From the NCBI GenBank assembly GCA_022749755.1, contig CM040446.1:3464966-3528965 (forward strand): a stretch of DNA of 64,000 bases. The letters run 5' to 3'. Both the position numbers and the translations under genes were made by a program. The notes beneath the pieces are model-generated. The model was not told the DNA's origin, did no database searches, and worked only from the letters and a program-made list of their open reading frames with translations. This DNA is from Azadirachta indica. Lineage: Eukaryota > Streptophyta > Magnoliopsida > Sapindales > Meliaceae. This document shows positions 23,531 through 37,100 of the stretch, piece by piece (position 1 is the stretch's first letter; each line of letters begins with the position of its first letter).

Positions 23531-24837
23531 ATCTAGAATGCTACAAGTGACATGAAAGCTGGTTGAGGAATACCCATTAATCATGCAAGCCATCACAATA
23601 CAAGACCAACCAAGAAGGACATAGGAAAAGAGTTGTCACTCAGTTTAGGTGTAACTCTCCATTTTCATGCTATCATGTACTAAATATAATGCAGTAAAAA
23701 TGTAAAGATGGTATCAATGCATCGAACATTCTAGATGAACACCTTCACCCAAGAGAAAGAAAAAAAAAAAATCCTCTATTGTCCTTGTCAAAAAGAAACT
23801 GCTGAAATGTAATGAAATTAATCCAATATATAACTTCTTTCGCCATTACATAGAAACAGACACCTTCATTTCAAAAAGGGATTCCTAGGATATGAATTAA
23901 AATGAAGGTGGCAAAATAGGATTATGGGTTTGTGGTTACATAAGTGAGCATGATATGGCTGCTGCTTTTTCTTTCTTGTGATATTTCTACTTTCCATTTT
24001 ACCTTGATTGACAGGACCACGTGACATAAAAAGGATAAAGAAAGATTCTGCTGAGCTACAAAGAGGAACAATGTTTATCATATATCAATGAAAACTCAAA
24101 ATAATTGTCATTCAATTACTCTTTTTTTAGCTACAATGCTTGGCTGGAATAAGATAGGATAGCAAAGGTATGGCAATTGATTCTTTTGGTGTTTAAATGA
24201 TGTCCAATCAACGATGCTCTTATCACACCAATCTTAGTCAGGATCCAAGTGTCAATAACCTGAATCAAGCCAAACTTGAACTAAATGCAAATTTATACAA
24301 CAGTCAAGAAGCCACTGTACAGTTATCTTATTTTCTTCATTAAAGCAGGCAAAATGGGGGAAAAGGAAGGGGAGCAGGAGTGGGTTGTTGGAAATATTAA
24401 GACCTTGTGAAGTTATGTTATGTTCTCAACGGCTAATCTAACATCATACTTCTTGTCTGCTTCAACTCTGGATCAGCACAAGAAGTCATTCTAACTAGTC
24501 ATTTTTATCATGTCTTAATTCAGTGACAACAAAATAAGCGAAAGATTTGTATGTATCTTTAACAAATATACATAAAGAAGGCCCATCAAAGAATACAGCA
24601 GCTTACATCAACCAATTTATAAAATTACATTTGAATAGAGAAGTAGGACAAAATTATCTCTACTATTAGTGCCTCTCAGAAAATGATGATAAATATGAAT
24701 GATAAAAATAAGTAGAATGAAAATTATAAGACACATACAAGCTCTTGATCCACCAAATTGCACATGAATATAATCAAAAAGTCAAGAAATCGGGCATCCA
24801 TACCTTCAGATGAGACAATTTCTCCAAGAATATACCA
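23531..24837. other. Spacer and 3' region of XRCC3
   Basis: About 1.3 kb without a supportable gene. The right part (from about 24500) probably holds the 3' UTR of the minus-strand XRCC3 gene. Open frames here have no recognisable domains. Confidence 0.55.
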
Positions 24838-25731
24838 CTATCTTTCAACTCCAAACACCCCATCTCTTTTAATCTCAAACTCACAAGTCGAATCAGGCAA
24901 ATGAGGCGCGAAAACAATATGAAACCACCTCCTTGTCCTCCTAGACAAAAAATCCCCACCACCGCGGTTCACCATCTCTTCACCACCAAAATCCTCATTC
25001 CTTGACAAAAACAGCCTCGAATTCACGCAATTAGCCCAAGCTAACCCCAAAGCAGGACAAACACGTCTCCCCGAAGAATACAAACAACCCAAATTCCCAA
25101 CTCTCAACCCATTTATTCCTTCATTTGGCCCAACCAAATCAACCACCTGATTGGTGACCACAATTGCCAAACCAAACCCCACAGCCATTGCCTTCAACTT
25201 CCCTGATATCTTAAAAAACAAGGATGACCTTTTCTTAAGATCAGCCGGGGTGTTCTCAAAGTCAGACCGAAACAATGCCGCAATAGAATCAATAACAATG
25301 AGCCTAATAGGTAATCTAGATTTTGAGTTTCTGATAAAAGATTCTATTTTAGGCATTATATCGAGCAGATGGTCTACAGATTGTACACTCTGAACATATA
25401 TGTAATCACACGGGTCGTGATCATTATTAGCTAAAATAGAGGACTTAGAAGAGCCAAAAGCAGCGCTCAGTTGGTGGAGTCGGCGAATAGGGAAAGGGAA
25501 CTCTGTATGAAGATAGATCGAGGAAGCGGAGAGGCCGCCATAGGAGGTAGGGAGCTGGGCAGATAGTGAGAGTTGGAGGCAGAATTGGGTCTTGCCCGAG
25601 CCGCTCTCCGCCACCAACTCAGTTATTGAGTTGCAGGGAATGCCGCCGCCCAAGCAGCGGTCGAGTATAGGGCAGCCAATACTGCACTTTTCGGCGGTAA
25701 ATGGGTGGTGGAGCAAATTTTGCGGTTTCAT
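24838..25731 (-). CDS. XRCC3: DNA repair protein XRCC3 (RAD51 paralogue)
   Basis: A single uninterrupted frame encodes 297 residues, close to the roughly 300 of plant XRCC3. It shows the RecA/RAD51 ATPase core: IGCPILDRCLGGGIP (residues 18-32), Walker A ESGSGKTQ (42-49), the aromatic-rich YLHTEFPFPIRRL strand, Walker B LIVIDS (144-149) and the VVTNQV strand. The tail EIKRDGVFGVER matches the family C-terminus. XRCC3 works with RAD51C in homologous recombination, in meiosis and in repair of double-strand breaks and crosslinks. The start ATG at 25731 fits the family N-terminus (KPxNLL). A TTTGGCGC E2F-type site lies about 30 bp upstream on its strand. The neighbour on the other side is a divergent histone H4 gene, also an S-phase gene. 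Having one exon is notable, but nothing is missing from the fold. Confidence 0.93.
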   Translation of the reverse strand: MKPQNLLHHPFTAEKCSIGCPILDRCLGGGIPCNSITELVAESGSGKTQFCLQLSLSAQLPTSYGGLSASSIYLHTEFPFPIRRLHQLSAAFGSSKSSILANNDHDPCDYIYVQSVQSVDHLLDIMPKIESFIRNSKSRLPIRLIVIDSIAALFRSDFENTPADLKKRSSLFFKISGKLKAMAVGFGLAIVVTNQVVDLVGPNEGINGLRVGNLGCLYSSGRRVCPALGLAWANCVNSRLFLSRNEDFGGEEMVNRGGGDFLSRRTRRWFHIVFAPHLPDSTCEFEIKRDGVFGVER

Positions 25732-26742
<1,011 letters not shown>

Positions 26743-27480
26743 GGTTAGAATTTAGGTTTTCTCTTTGTTTGAAGATCAAAATCTAAAGTACATTTGTTTT
26801 AGATTATTATGCAGTGTTTTTGTGATGAATTTTGTAACAGCTTAGCTGGTATTTCTGGATTTTGGTGATAATATTATACATAGTTTTAAAATTTGTTTTA
26901 TGCTATATTGGTGTGGTGTGTTTTTGATTTTACTATTTTGATGTATGATACCATCAGCCTTTGTTCACTTTAGATGCTGTCATATTGCTCTTCTACAGTA
27001 TAATTATAAACAATACAAACTTTTGCTAATGGTATTTTCAGAAAAAGGAGCAGAGTATCTTTACTTAGAAAGGGCATCCCAACAAAAAGATAGCAAACCA
27101 ACAGTAAATTTGCAGCATCTTCACCTTCATGTGTACAACAAAATGCACACAACTTGTAGCAGCATCAACTCTACAATATAATGTATTGCATACTTCGAAT
27201 TAATAACTCACAAGCAAATTTGCAGCAAAATACTCTTCCCAATATTTTCTCAGTAAAATGATTGCAAAGGAAAAAAATATATAAACCTTGCAATCACGTT
27301 TTATTTTAAATACGGTTAAATAACTTTTGTGAGGAATTTCATCGAACATGTCATAGGTTTGAAAAAGAAGTTCAAATGTTTTGACCGAAAAGTAAAGTTA
27401 ACAGGTTGCTACATTGTTACTGTCAACGAATAAATCAGTGACATCTTTTATTATTGAGGCGGTGGGGAAAACTCCCGTTA
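26743..27480. other. 3' flank of histone H4 copy 1
   Basis: The first 150 bp are the likely 3' UTR of H4. From there to about 27480 the DNA is AT-rich with no gene I can support. Open frames here have no recognisable domain. Confidence 0.55.
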
Positions 27481-27715
27481 CTTTATGTTTTTTCACTTAA
27501 TGTTGTATTATTTTTTATATATTTTTTTTTAATATTTTATTATTTTTTTTTAAATTTTAATTTTAAATTTTAATATTTTAAATTTTATTATTTAATAAAT
27601 TAATTAAAATAAATGATAAAATAAAAAATAAATAAATTTAAAATAATGAAGTATTAGAAAAAATATAAAAAAATAATAAAATATTAGTTTAAAATATAAA
27701 ATAATAGGCTTTCTT
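27480..27715. repeat. AT-only self-complementary tract between the H4 genes, possible MITE
   Basis: T-rich words in the first half (ATTTTATTATTTTTTTTTAA) mirror A-rich words in the second half (AATAAAATATT). The right flank has TTGAGGGGATGG, like the flank of the tract at 12060-12245 (AATGAGGGGACA). This may be a degenerate foldback element. Ends are not definable by eye. Confidence 0.4.
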
Positions 27716-28300
27716 TGAGGGGATGGCTGTGACGCCCTTGATGGACTCCACTTTTTTCCAATTGCCTTCAACCGAGACCGAGCCCCCATATGCTTCTCTA
27801 GTGATGGGGGATTTTCAGTAATTTCTGGAGTTGAAATGTTTGGCATAGTTGGGGATTTTCAGTTTCATTTTTGTGTGGTCGAACTCCCTCTACTGTAATT
27901 CCAATCCTTGAAGTGAGAGAGCGAGGGCAATAGCAGTGAAATTTAAAAAACAAAAAAAAAAGTAGTTGAGGCTCAAAAAAGGAAATAATTTTCTGGAGTT
28001 GAAACGAGTGGCATAGTTGGGCAATTTTAATTTGATATTTATGCTTGTACGAAAAGGAGAAAAAAAAAAATTGACCCCTTCGATATATTGCAAGAGGCAA
28101 GTCACAAGATAAGTTAGTAAAAATGTATATTAGCAAGAGATTCAAGTTTCAATGTTTTAGAAATAAATTTTAAAAAAATTACAATAAATAAAATTGTTGA
28201 AAATAATTTATTATAACGTAATTACTCAATTTTCAGTATTAAGCTAAATTATATTACAAATATAATTTAATTCCATACAATTCCCTCCGCTAAACAGGAT
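27716..28300. repeat. Spacer with a diverged direct repeat
   Basis: About 35 bp with the core TCTGGAGTTGAAA and GGCATAGTTGGG occur twice, at about 27821-27856 and 27991-28025, in direct orientation. No gene is seen. The minus-strand open frames covering it are not convincing because they follow the repeats and T tracts. Confidence 0.5.
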
Positions 28301-28368
28301 CCCAAATTAAAACGGCGATAATGGCAAAAAATTTAAGCAGACGAAACGGGGTAACACAACTTTGTTTT

Positions 28369-28587
28369 TTTCCCGGCTAATTCAATTGTGTTTTCTCCTA
28401 GACTCTATTCCCACGAAAAACACCCGCCCATTCCCAAGGCAAAATCTAAAGTCCCTCGATCCGACTCATGTTATTCAACCAATCACATTTAAAGAACAGC
28501 CAATCCGACGGCTATCAGCCATGCAGTACTTCTCACGTGGATTGCTCCAAATCTAATGGTCGCCACCTCACTTCCCCGCCTATATAA
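28369..28587 (+). promoter_or_regulatory. Promoter of histone H4 copy 2
   Basis: An E2F-type TTTCCCGG lies at 28369-28376, CCAATCCGACGG at 28500-28511, a CACGTGG G-box-like motif at about 28533, and TATATAA at 28581-28587. Much of 28408-28600 is alignable with 26165-26340 upstream of copy 1, including the phrase AATCACATTTAA, so the regulatory region was duplicated with the gene. Confidence 0.65.
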
Positions 28588-28671
28588 TCCCCACAATAAC
28601 TTCTACATTGACATAGTTAACAAAGGAAGAGCAAATAGAGAGAGAAATTGAGAGAAAGCGAAGCGACTTAA

Positions 28672-28995
<324 letters not shown>

Positions 28996-29770
28996 GTTTA
29001 GGGTTCGGGTTAGACTTAGTTTCTTTGTGGATTGTAAAATCTAATGGCTTTGTATTGATATTTCATCAATGAATGGAGATTTTATGCTATTTATTACTGG
29101 TATTCTGTTTTTGTATCGTGTTTGAACAGTGACTGGAATTCAAGGCTCTAACTTTCGGCGTTGAATTGTTTTCCCCAATTCTGGAATTGGGGATTGGAGC
29201 TATGTTTGGATGCTAGAAGAATGTAATATTCTTTGTGCAGAGGTGTCCAACGTCGTTTTACGCAAATTCTTGAAGCAATTGATTGTGCACTGATTTAATG
29301 ATTCTTTTCTTTACCTTGGTAAATTAGCTTTAAAGAAAAAGGGATGCAAGTATAAAAATCCAACATCTTTTAATTAATTCTTTGCTCAAAATCACAAGGA
29401 AACAAGTGATGAATCGGTTGAATAAGATATTGGATTGAGCTTTGAAAATGGAAATTGCGGAGGCTGGGTTAGGTTGTCTGACAATTTGACCACGCATATG
29501 GGATTTCCATTACATTAGAGCAAAAGTTCGGCCAAAGATAGTGATGCAAGCTCAATCAAAAACAAATCTTTTTGTATAAATTAAGTATTGGATAGTAATA
29601 AAACGATTTCAAAAGTCAAGAATAAATTTTAAAGAATAATTAAAATGTTATTTTTTCCTCAATTTTGCGAATTATTTTTTGAAAATTATTTCGTGAATGC
29701 GTTCTTTAATTTTGTTATTGATACTTTATAGGATACAAATTCGAAGGAAGCTATACAATGAAAACATAAA
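28996..29770. other. 3' flank of H4 copy 2 and spacer
   Basis: The first 100-150 bp are likely H4 3' UTR. The remainder is AT-rich with no gene that I can support. Confidence 0.55.
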
Positions 29771-30058
29771 TGGGCTACGGGCCCATTCCAACACACTCGA
29801 GCCTCTTTTATCCATAAGGCCTTGGACTCCAATTTCGGCCCATGAACCAGTTCTCGCCAGTCACCACCTTCGTTACTCGATCTCGATTCAATTTCTGCAA
29901 AATCTAAAATCAATCGGACATTTTCAGGTCAGGTCATCATCTCTACCATGCTGTTGACACTGCAACAATGACCAATTGATAATCACTGAAATCACTGCGT
30001 AGTAACTACCAAATTATCTGGGCATCAATTTTCCAGTTCTCACTACATCCAAACCCTA
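29771..30058 (+). promoter_or_regulatory. Site II and telo-box promoter of TML
   Basis: TGGGCT (29771-29776) and its near reverse GGCCCA (29780-29785) are followed by another GGCCCA (29837-29842). AAACCCTA lies at 30051-30058, just before the start codon at 30075. Site II with telo-boxes is characteristic of plant growth-linked genes bound by TCP factors. Confidence 0.6.
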
Positions 30059-30074
30059 GATCGGATCGGATGAA

Positions 30075-32009
30075 ATGTCGTGCTTAGCCCTCTCTCTCCA
30101 ACCCGTAAGCGGATCCGACATTCTCGTACAAACCCGAGAATGGTTCCCCCCAACGCGCGCCCTCGCCGCTCTCTCCGCCTTCCGTCAAACCCGCGAGATC
30201 TTCGCCGCCACCAAACGCCTACAGCTCCAACAAGTTCCAAACCCCGCCTTCTCTGATCCTGACTCCACTGCCGATTCCATCGCCTCCCTCGGCGACGATC
30301 CTCTAGCTGCATCTAGTGGTCAGCTGATTGTCGGCGTTGAATCTCGCTACCGCGTCGTCTACCGTCTTGTCAACTCCATCTACGTCCTTGGAATCACCAA
30401 CGCTGATCACGATAACTCCATTAACGTTTTCGAGTGCATCAACATCGTTAATCAAGCTGTCAGTGTCATAGTAACGGCGTGTCGCGGCGTTGACGTCACT
30501 CCCGAGAAACTCAATCGTAAATATGCCGAAATCTACATGGCGCTTGATATTGTCCTGCGTGGCGTCAGCAGCATTCGTTTGGCCGCAATGCTGGGTTCAA
30601 TGCACGGAGACGGGATTGCGAAGATGGTTCACTCTGCGTTAGATACAGAGGCCAAGATTCGCGGTGCGGATCACTGGGGTCCTGTTCAGATTCATTCGAT
30701 TGAGCATCAAGCTGCTATTGATTCATTTTCCCATGCGAGTTTTGAGCTGCCGCCCGAGACAATCTCGGCCGGTGATGAGGTGGCTGCAACACTTGTTGTA
30801 CAAACTGAGCAAGATAAAGATAAAGATAAAGAGCAAGAGAATTCGGAGGAATCGACGGCCGAGAAAGACCCGTTTGCAGCTAGTGAAGCTATAAATAAGC
30901 AGGAAGATTTGGTGGGTGGTTTTAAGAAAAATAAGGATTCGAGCAATGATTTAACAGTGGCTTTAGCCGGATTGGAGGTAACTACACTGCCTCCAGCTGA
31001 GGCTACTCAGTCTACTCATATTAATGTGGAGGGTTTTGAAGGGGAATATGGTGGGATTGAGTTTAGTAATGAACAGGCTACGATGGAAGAAACTTTTGAA
31101 GGATTTAGTGAAGCTTGGGGTGGTGGATTAGATGCATCTGAGTTTGTAGGACCTAAAAAGATTCCTAAAAAGGAGGGTCTTAGTGGACTTGAATTGTTGC
31201 AAACAGGGCCGGATGCTCCCCCTGCAGCTAAGGATACTGCAGGGACTCCACTTGAGAATCTTTTGGTGAAAAGGACGGAAATGAAGGGTCCTGAAATGTA
31301 TATCGTAGAGCAAATTCATGCAGAGTTTAGAGAATCATTGCTTGCTAGAGTGGGATTATTGGGTGTTGTTTATTTGAGAACATTGCCTAAGAAAACTTCA
31401 GGTGATGATAAAGAAACTGAGTTTTCATTTCGGGTTGATGGAACGAGTACTGTTAAGAGATTTGCTATGCAGAGTTCTAAAATTAGTAGTTTAGGTAATG
31501 GGATGTTTCATGTGAGAACTGATCCGTCTGATGAGCCAATTCCAATTTTGAAGTATAGTTTGCTTCCTAAGTTAACACCATTGCCTTTGAGAGTTCGATT
31601 GATAAAAAGACATAGTGGGACTTTGCTTTCTGTGATGATACAGTATGTTTCCAACCCTGATTTGCCCGCACCATTACACAATGTAACATTTGCATTGAAA
31701 CTACCAGTTGATCCAACATTGTTGAAGGTTTCGCCTAAAGCTATTTTGAATAGGTCTGATAAGGAATTGAAATGGATTGTGCCAGAGATTCCTGTTAATG
31801 GTTCTCCTGGTCGACTGAGAGTGAGAATGCCGGTGGATTCTAGCCCGGAAGATGGTGAGGAAGAGATTGACGTTGTCTGCTATGTGAAATTTGCTGCAGA
31901 AGGAATGCTGTCATTATCTGGGGTCTGTCTACGCCCTGCTACTGAAGGTAAGACAGACTTCTATGAGGTTAGTCACAAGTACGAGACGGGGGTCTATATT
32001 TGCAATTAA
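30075..32009 (+). CDS. TML: TPLATE complex muniscin-like protein TML
   Basis: A single exon encodes 644 residues, close to the Arabidopsis TML length. The N-terminus SCLALSLQPVSGSDILVQTR and the region up to residue 200 match the conserved start of TML. An acidic, low-complexity middle (about 215-300) follows, and residues from about 400 to the end form the muniscin-type mu-homology domain (for example MYIVEQIHAEFRESLLARV at 405, and LSGVCLRPATEG near the end). TML is a subunit of the TPLATE complex, which drives clathrin-mediated endocytosis at the plasma membrane in plants. An out-of-frame ATG at 30070 opens a five-codon reading frame overlapping the main start. I identify it from remembered sequence similarity with high confidence. 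Confidence 0.93.
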   Translation: MSCLALSLQPVSGSDILVQTREWFPPTRALAALSAFRQTREIFAATKRLQLQQVPNPAFSDPDSTADSIASLGDDPLAASSGQLIVGVESRYRVVYRLVNSIYVLGITNADHDNSINVFECINIVNQAVSVIVTACRGVDVTPEKLNRKYAEIYMALDIVLRGVSSIRLAAMLGSMHGDGIAKMVHSALDTEAKIRGADHWGPVQIHSIEHQAAIDSFSHASFELPPETISAGDEVAATLVVQTEQDKDKDKEQENSEESTAEKDPFAASEAINKQEDLVGGFKKNKDSSNDLTVALAGLEVTTLPPAEATQSTHINVEGFEGEYGGIEFSNEQATMEETFEGFSEAWGGGLDASEFVGPKKIPKKEGLSGLELLQTGPDAPPAAKDTAGTPLENLLVKRTEMKGPEMYIVEQIHAEFRESLLARVGLLGVVYLRTLPKKTSGDDKETEFSFRVDGTSTVKRFAMQSSKISSLGNGMFHVRTDPSDEPIPILKYSLLPKLTPLPLRVRLIKRHSGTLLSVMIQYVSNPDLPAPLHNVTFALKLPVDPTLLKVSPKAILNRSDKELKWIVPEIPVNGSPGRLRVRMPVDSSPEDGEEEIDVVCYVKFAAEGMLSLSGVCLRPATEGKTDFYEVSHKYETGVYICN

Positions 32010-34100
32010 TTCATGATTATGCGGCTGGCTGCATATCAGTTTCTCTTTCTTTTTCCTTTTTTTTTTTTTGAACTTTTTCTGTATGAGGGTTCAAGTGGGC
32101 ATGTTGTTTGGGTGTGTTTGTAGCATTCGTTGATACCCGTAATTTAGATGAAGAGTTATTGGAAAACTCTTGTTTTTGTAATCAATTAATGGTTTTCATT
32201 TATGGTTTGTATATGTTGCTCTTTAGATGTTTATCGTTCTTAGAAGTTAGTGATTTTAATTTTATTTTAGTATTTTGAAGTTTACATGATTGTTCTGAAG
32301 TTAATGTGTGCTTAAAAGCAATCTTGTTTATAGAATGCTAGTTTTGATAATTGACTCTTTTGTATGTCTGAGAACGTGTAATATGTGGATCAAGTAAATA
32401 GTTGCTGGATGACTGTCATATTCCATCTATAAGTTCAAGCGTCTGGAATCATCATCCTTTTGGTAGTGAGATGTAATCTGGTGGAGATTGGTTAAATTGA
32501 GATGTTCATACACGTGAAAAATACTGCCTATGAATTTTTGGGTGTCTTTCTGAGGAGACAAGTAGAAACAGCAAGAATTTCTTTGATTGTGGAGAATATG
32601 AATTTTTTTGGAATGCAATAGCAATGGTTCTACAAACCAGTAGCAGGTTTGCATTATATCCTGTGGTTTAGTTGCATTTTGTGGGCCTAAGGAGTGACAC
32701 AATTTCAATTTTGGAGTTTAATGTTAACAGTTGAGATGGTAAATTTGTGCATCAGACAGAATGGAGAAGGAAGAGAAGGAAAAGCGAGGCAAAGTTTCCA
32801 AGCATCTAAGATAGTTTGGCTCCTTAAAACTTTTTGCCCTAATCTAGGTTGCATTTCTTCTTGTACATGACCATGTTTATTGCAATGTGATGGAACAAAA
32901 TATTGGCAAAACATAGTTTAAATGACCTATATTCTCTGGGATCTTCTAGCTTTTAGAGGCTTCTTCTAAATGAATATTGCTTGGATCTTCTTTTGTCTTC
33001 CTGATTCTTATCTCTTTATTCTTGGCACATTCTTCTACAAATGTTTTATTGCCAAATGTCTAGTAGAGTAATTTTCTTTTTCTTGATGGATTTATATTCA
33101 ATGGGCTTCTGACTATCAAGTTTTACATAAGCATGCTTGGGACTCTGTATAAGTTTATTCAGTACCTGGAATCTGCTTATGTTATTGAGTATTGTGTATC
33201 TTGAAAATAATAGATTGAATTATAGTGTTGGGCTGCAGGCTACTGCCGTGCAGATAGTATTTCTCTTGCAGGGTTGCATGCTGACATTTTCCTGATTGTA
33301 GTGGCTTTAGATAGCTGGAGGATCTGGCTGAGTTGAGTATGAATCTCAAATTGTAGTTGAAATATCCTAGTGAACTCTTTTATTTTTATTTTATTTATTT
33401 TTGTGGAAAGCAGTAGGGTATTTAGACAATAAACCCAAGCTTTGTGGATAAATAACTAGAAGCAGTTTTCATTAAAACCATGGTTGTATCATTTGCTAGA
33501 TGATTGTTGGATTACCTTATGTGTTCAATAACATTTTGAGTTGCTAGGACTGATCTAATGGGAAAGGGTTTCCTATATAATTAATTACTGAGATAGTCGG
33601 GAAATCTGGAAAACGTTTAATGAGGTCATTTCTTTTCTACTGTTCTGCTGAACCTGGCATATCAATCTTAAACTGCATTGTTGCTGAAGGTTTCTTTGAT
33701 CCCCTCTATTTCCTTTGGTCCCATAATCTTAAACTCTCTGGTAGCTTGATCAGGTCTCTGAATGTGTTTGATAATTAACATTTTTGGACTCGTGTAAATT
33801 TGGGAAAGTTGTGTTCCGGGCTAGCTATTAGCATATTTGGTTAAAGGCCCTAGAGATTGAAATACTTGAAACAAGAGAGCAGCTTTTTTTTTTTTTTTTT
33901 TTTTTGGTTGAAAGTGAAACAAGATAGCAGCCTAAAAAGGGGAAAAACAAAAAAGTAAAAAGGTTTGATACCTACCAAATAGGACCAAATGCTTTGTTTA
34001 CGGAAGAATTTGGGTTCATATCTATGTGTTATTTTTTAGGAAAACAATGTAAGGAAGCACGGACGCGCCAAGCCAATGCTAAAATCCCACAAATTATTTC
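32010..34100. other. 3' UTR of TML and gene-free spacer
   Basis: The TML 3' UTR probably ends near 32200. The remaining sequence is AT-rich with T-rich words, a T tract at about 33884-33905, and no frame with a recognisable domain. Confidence 0.55.
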
Positions 34101-37100
34101 CTTCTCTTATACTAAATCAAATGAACTTCACACACACGCACATACACACATACGTAATTTCTTTTATTTATTTATTTATTTTTGCTAACAAGAGTTATAT
34201 TCGGGTGTGAGCGTATACGTCTGTTCGTTGGTTGAGCTAAACTATTCATATTTTAACAATTATCATCAACAGTAATAAGATATCGAATCGTTTAAATTAA
34301 TGCTCTCAAAATCATCACATCTTTTAGTATTTTTGGATCCAGCAAATTATTTCCGGAAATCTAATCATTTTTCTCCTTGAATTAATGCTTCTTTGCTATA
34401 TATTCAAGTAACACTGCTAAATTAGGTACCTTAGAATAATTATCATATCATAGCACTGATTTAATTGAGTTTGGAATTATAATTAATTGGAAATGCAAAA
34501 AAAATTTACCAATTAATGGAAAGAAAGAAACTGAAAACTGAAGCAACAAGACAACAATGGATATCATGTCGTCGTCAGGATCGCAAATTGAAAGAAAGAC
34601 TTGTAACCAAGTGCCCAATTCTCCAAAGATTTAACCAACTCTATCCTTTTTGAAGTTTTCTTCCTGAAGATCACAAGTGACAAGTGATCCGATCGAGACA
34701 AAATTGAGATGGCTGACGATTCATTCAAAGATCAAGTCATTTCAAAAAGCAGTAATTCTGGTGGTAGTTCTTCAGCAAGGTCCTAGCTCTTGCTGTCAAA
34801 GTAATTAATTAATCACATGCATGTTTGAAAACCCGCTTCGATCTACTCTCTATTGAATATGTAGAAAAGAGTAAAGAGAACTTTAATTAGAATTATTGCA
34901 TCTCATAATTAAATTTCAATCCTTTTTGTTACATTAGAGTGCTTGCTACCCAAGTAAACATTGGTTAATGTTAAATTAACCATGTTATAATTATCAAATA
35001 TACCATTGATTTAATTGAGTTCATTATGAGGTATAGGTATGGGGTTAATCATATTCCTTCATTTTCTCTCCTATCATTATCTTATTGACTTAGTAACTCA
35101 AAGAAAAATAAATTATTTGAGATATATATGTGGATTGAATTATGTCAATTGAGTTCATTCACCATCAATTTTGGCTCAAAATTGAAGCAACAAGGGAGAA
35201 GTAGTCAGATGTTATTTCAACAAGTAAACATTAATTTCGTTTCAACATCATTACAAAATTAATTAAAATTAATTAAGTTACATGAATATTATACAACGTT
35301 TTTTGTTTTGATTCAATTACATTTTGAAAACTTGTTTTTTGGAACAAAACTGAGTAATTAATTAAAAATTGTAGTCTCAATATTTCAAAACGTTTCTAAG
35401 TAACATATTTTTAATTAAAAAACATTTTCAGAGAACAACAATTTTGAAAACATATATATTTATTAATAATTGTTTTTAAATTTGTGATTTCTTTTAAAAA
35501 TAATTTTCCTTCTACAAAACAAAAGAAGTTGTCCAGTCCTTTTCTTATTTGACATTATTGGCTTTTAACGAATGAATTTTCCAAAGTTTATATATTTAAT
35601 TAATTTAAACACAATATTAAATGCATTTTTAGTCTTGTTTTGAATTTTTATCACCTACTAGTCAGTCTTCTATTACATCTCTAAAACATTCAATAATCTT
35701 TAAATTAATATCATAACAAAAAAGTGCTTACAATTAATTTTTTTGGGTCCAAAAAAGAAAACGTCAATGTGTCTAGAAACTTTGAATAGGGCCTTTCGTT
35801 AAGGTTTTATTCAATTTAATTGGTGTTTCATGTTCAATAATTGGCCACAAACTCTATTATTTTAGCAACAAAGAGACCAAATTTGACCACGAGTTTCAAT
35901 AACAATCCACAAAATCTATTACAATAGCAAAGCAAAATAGATACCAATTTTGAACAAGAAATGTCCACGTATATATTATATGATATATATAATAATATTT
36001 ATGATATGTCTCATATGATTTATTTTCTTTTTCTCTCTTAAAAATATAAGACAATTAACAACACGAATATAATACTTTCATATTAATTTGTATAAATGAG
36101 TTTGTAAATATAGTAATACTTTATATTTGTTAATTTCATATATTATATATCAAATATATTTAAAAATGACATGATATTTTTATTAATATATTTTTTTAAA
36201 TACATGCAAAAATAAATTAAACTTCTTAATTTTAATGTAAACAAAATTTAAATAAAAAATTTTATGAGTTAAATAAAAATACCACAAAAATTAAAATAAT
36301 GATAGCTAGGTTGAAATACATACATAAAGACAAAAGCTATGAGCTTGTATTTACCAATGAATTGGGGTCTCCCAAACTTTTAACACCTCTAGGTTTAATT
36401 AGTTTAAAAGTCTAGAAAAGTTTAGTTTAGTTGCAAAGTCATCTCCAAAGAATATTCAAAGAAATGAGTGATTGTCCAACACTATCATTGTTGACAAAAT
36501 CATAATACAAAGTATAATAACTTTAGGAAATGAATTAATAGCATTAACATTAATTATTCATATATATACTTTACTTCACAAATTAGATTGTATTATTTCG
36601 CATGGGAGCTCTTGAATAAGTGGAGATCGATCATGAAATAGACTAGTCCAATGTCCAACTCACAAATTAATTAAGGAACATTTATATATATATATATATA
36701 TGGCCAATATATCATAATTTGGCTTTGCCCATGCTCGATCGATTCAGTCAACCAATCTCTCCATAGCACTTTAGAGATATATATATATATATATTTATAT
36801 ATGTACACACACACTAAAGTATAGTTCAATGATATAAAGTGAATGTTATTTTATTATAAATTTAGATGCCTTTGATCGATTGATTCGATGTATATAAAAA
36901 TGTAAAAAGTGCTAGATTAAACTGACATTTGTAATCAAAATTATCGAAGATGGGTATAAAGAAAAATTATAAGTTTTTTCAAAATTTGTTTGATTAAACT
37001 GACATGCGTAATCAAGTGATAAAAGAATAATGAGAATGAATCAATAATCATATTGTATATTTATATAAACATCTTGTATATGATTGATTATACATATATG

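Noticed and set aside
22885..23550. Several separate small genes between 22885 and 23550
   Set aside because: All are pieces of one SLU7 copy read in different frames.
27604..28145. Minus-strand frames between the H4 genes
   Set aside because: They are phenylalanine and tyrosine-rich translations of T tracts and a direct repeat with no conserved motif.
30051..30058. Telomere-like AAACCCTA as interstitial telomere sequence
   Set aside because: Only one unit is present and it lies in a promoter, so a telo-box is the better reading. The same applies at 56663-56671.
34709..34786. Tiny frame MADDSFKDQVISK and so on
   Set aside because: Only 25 codons with no known domain and no clear splice continuation.
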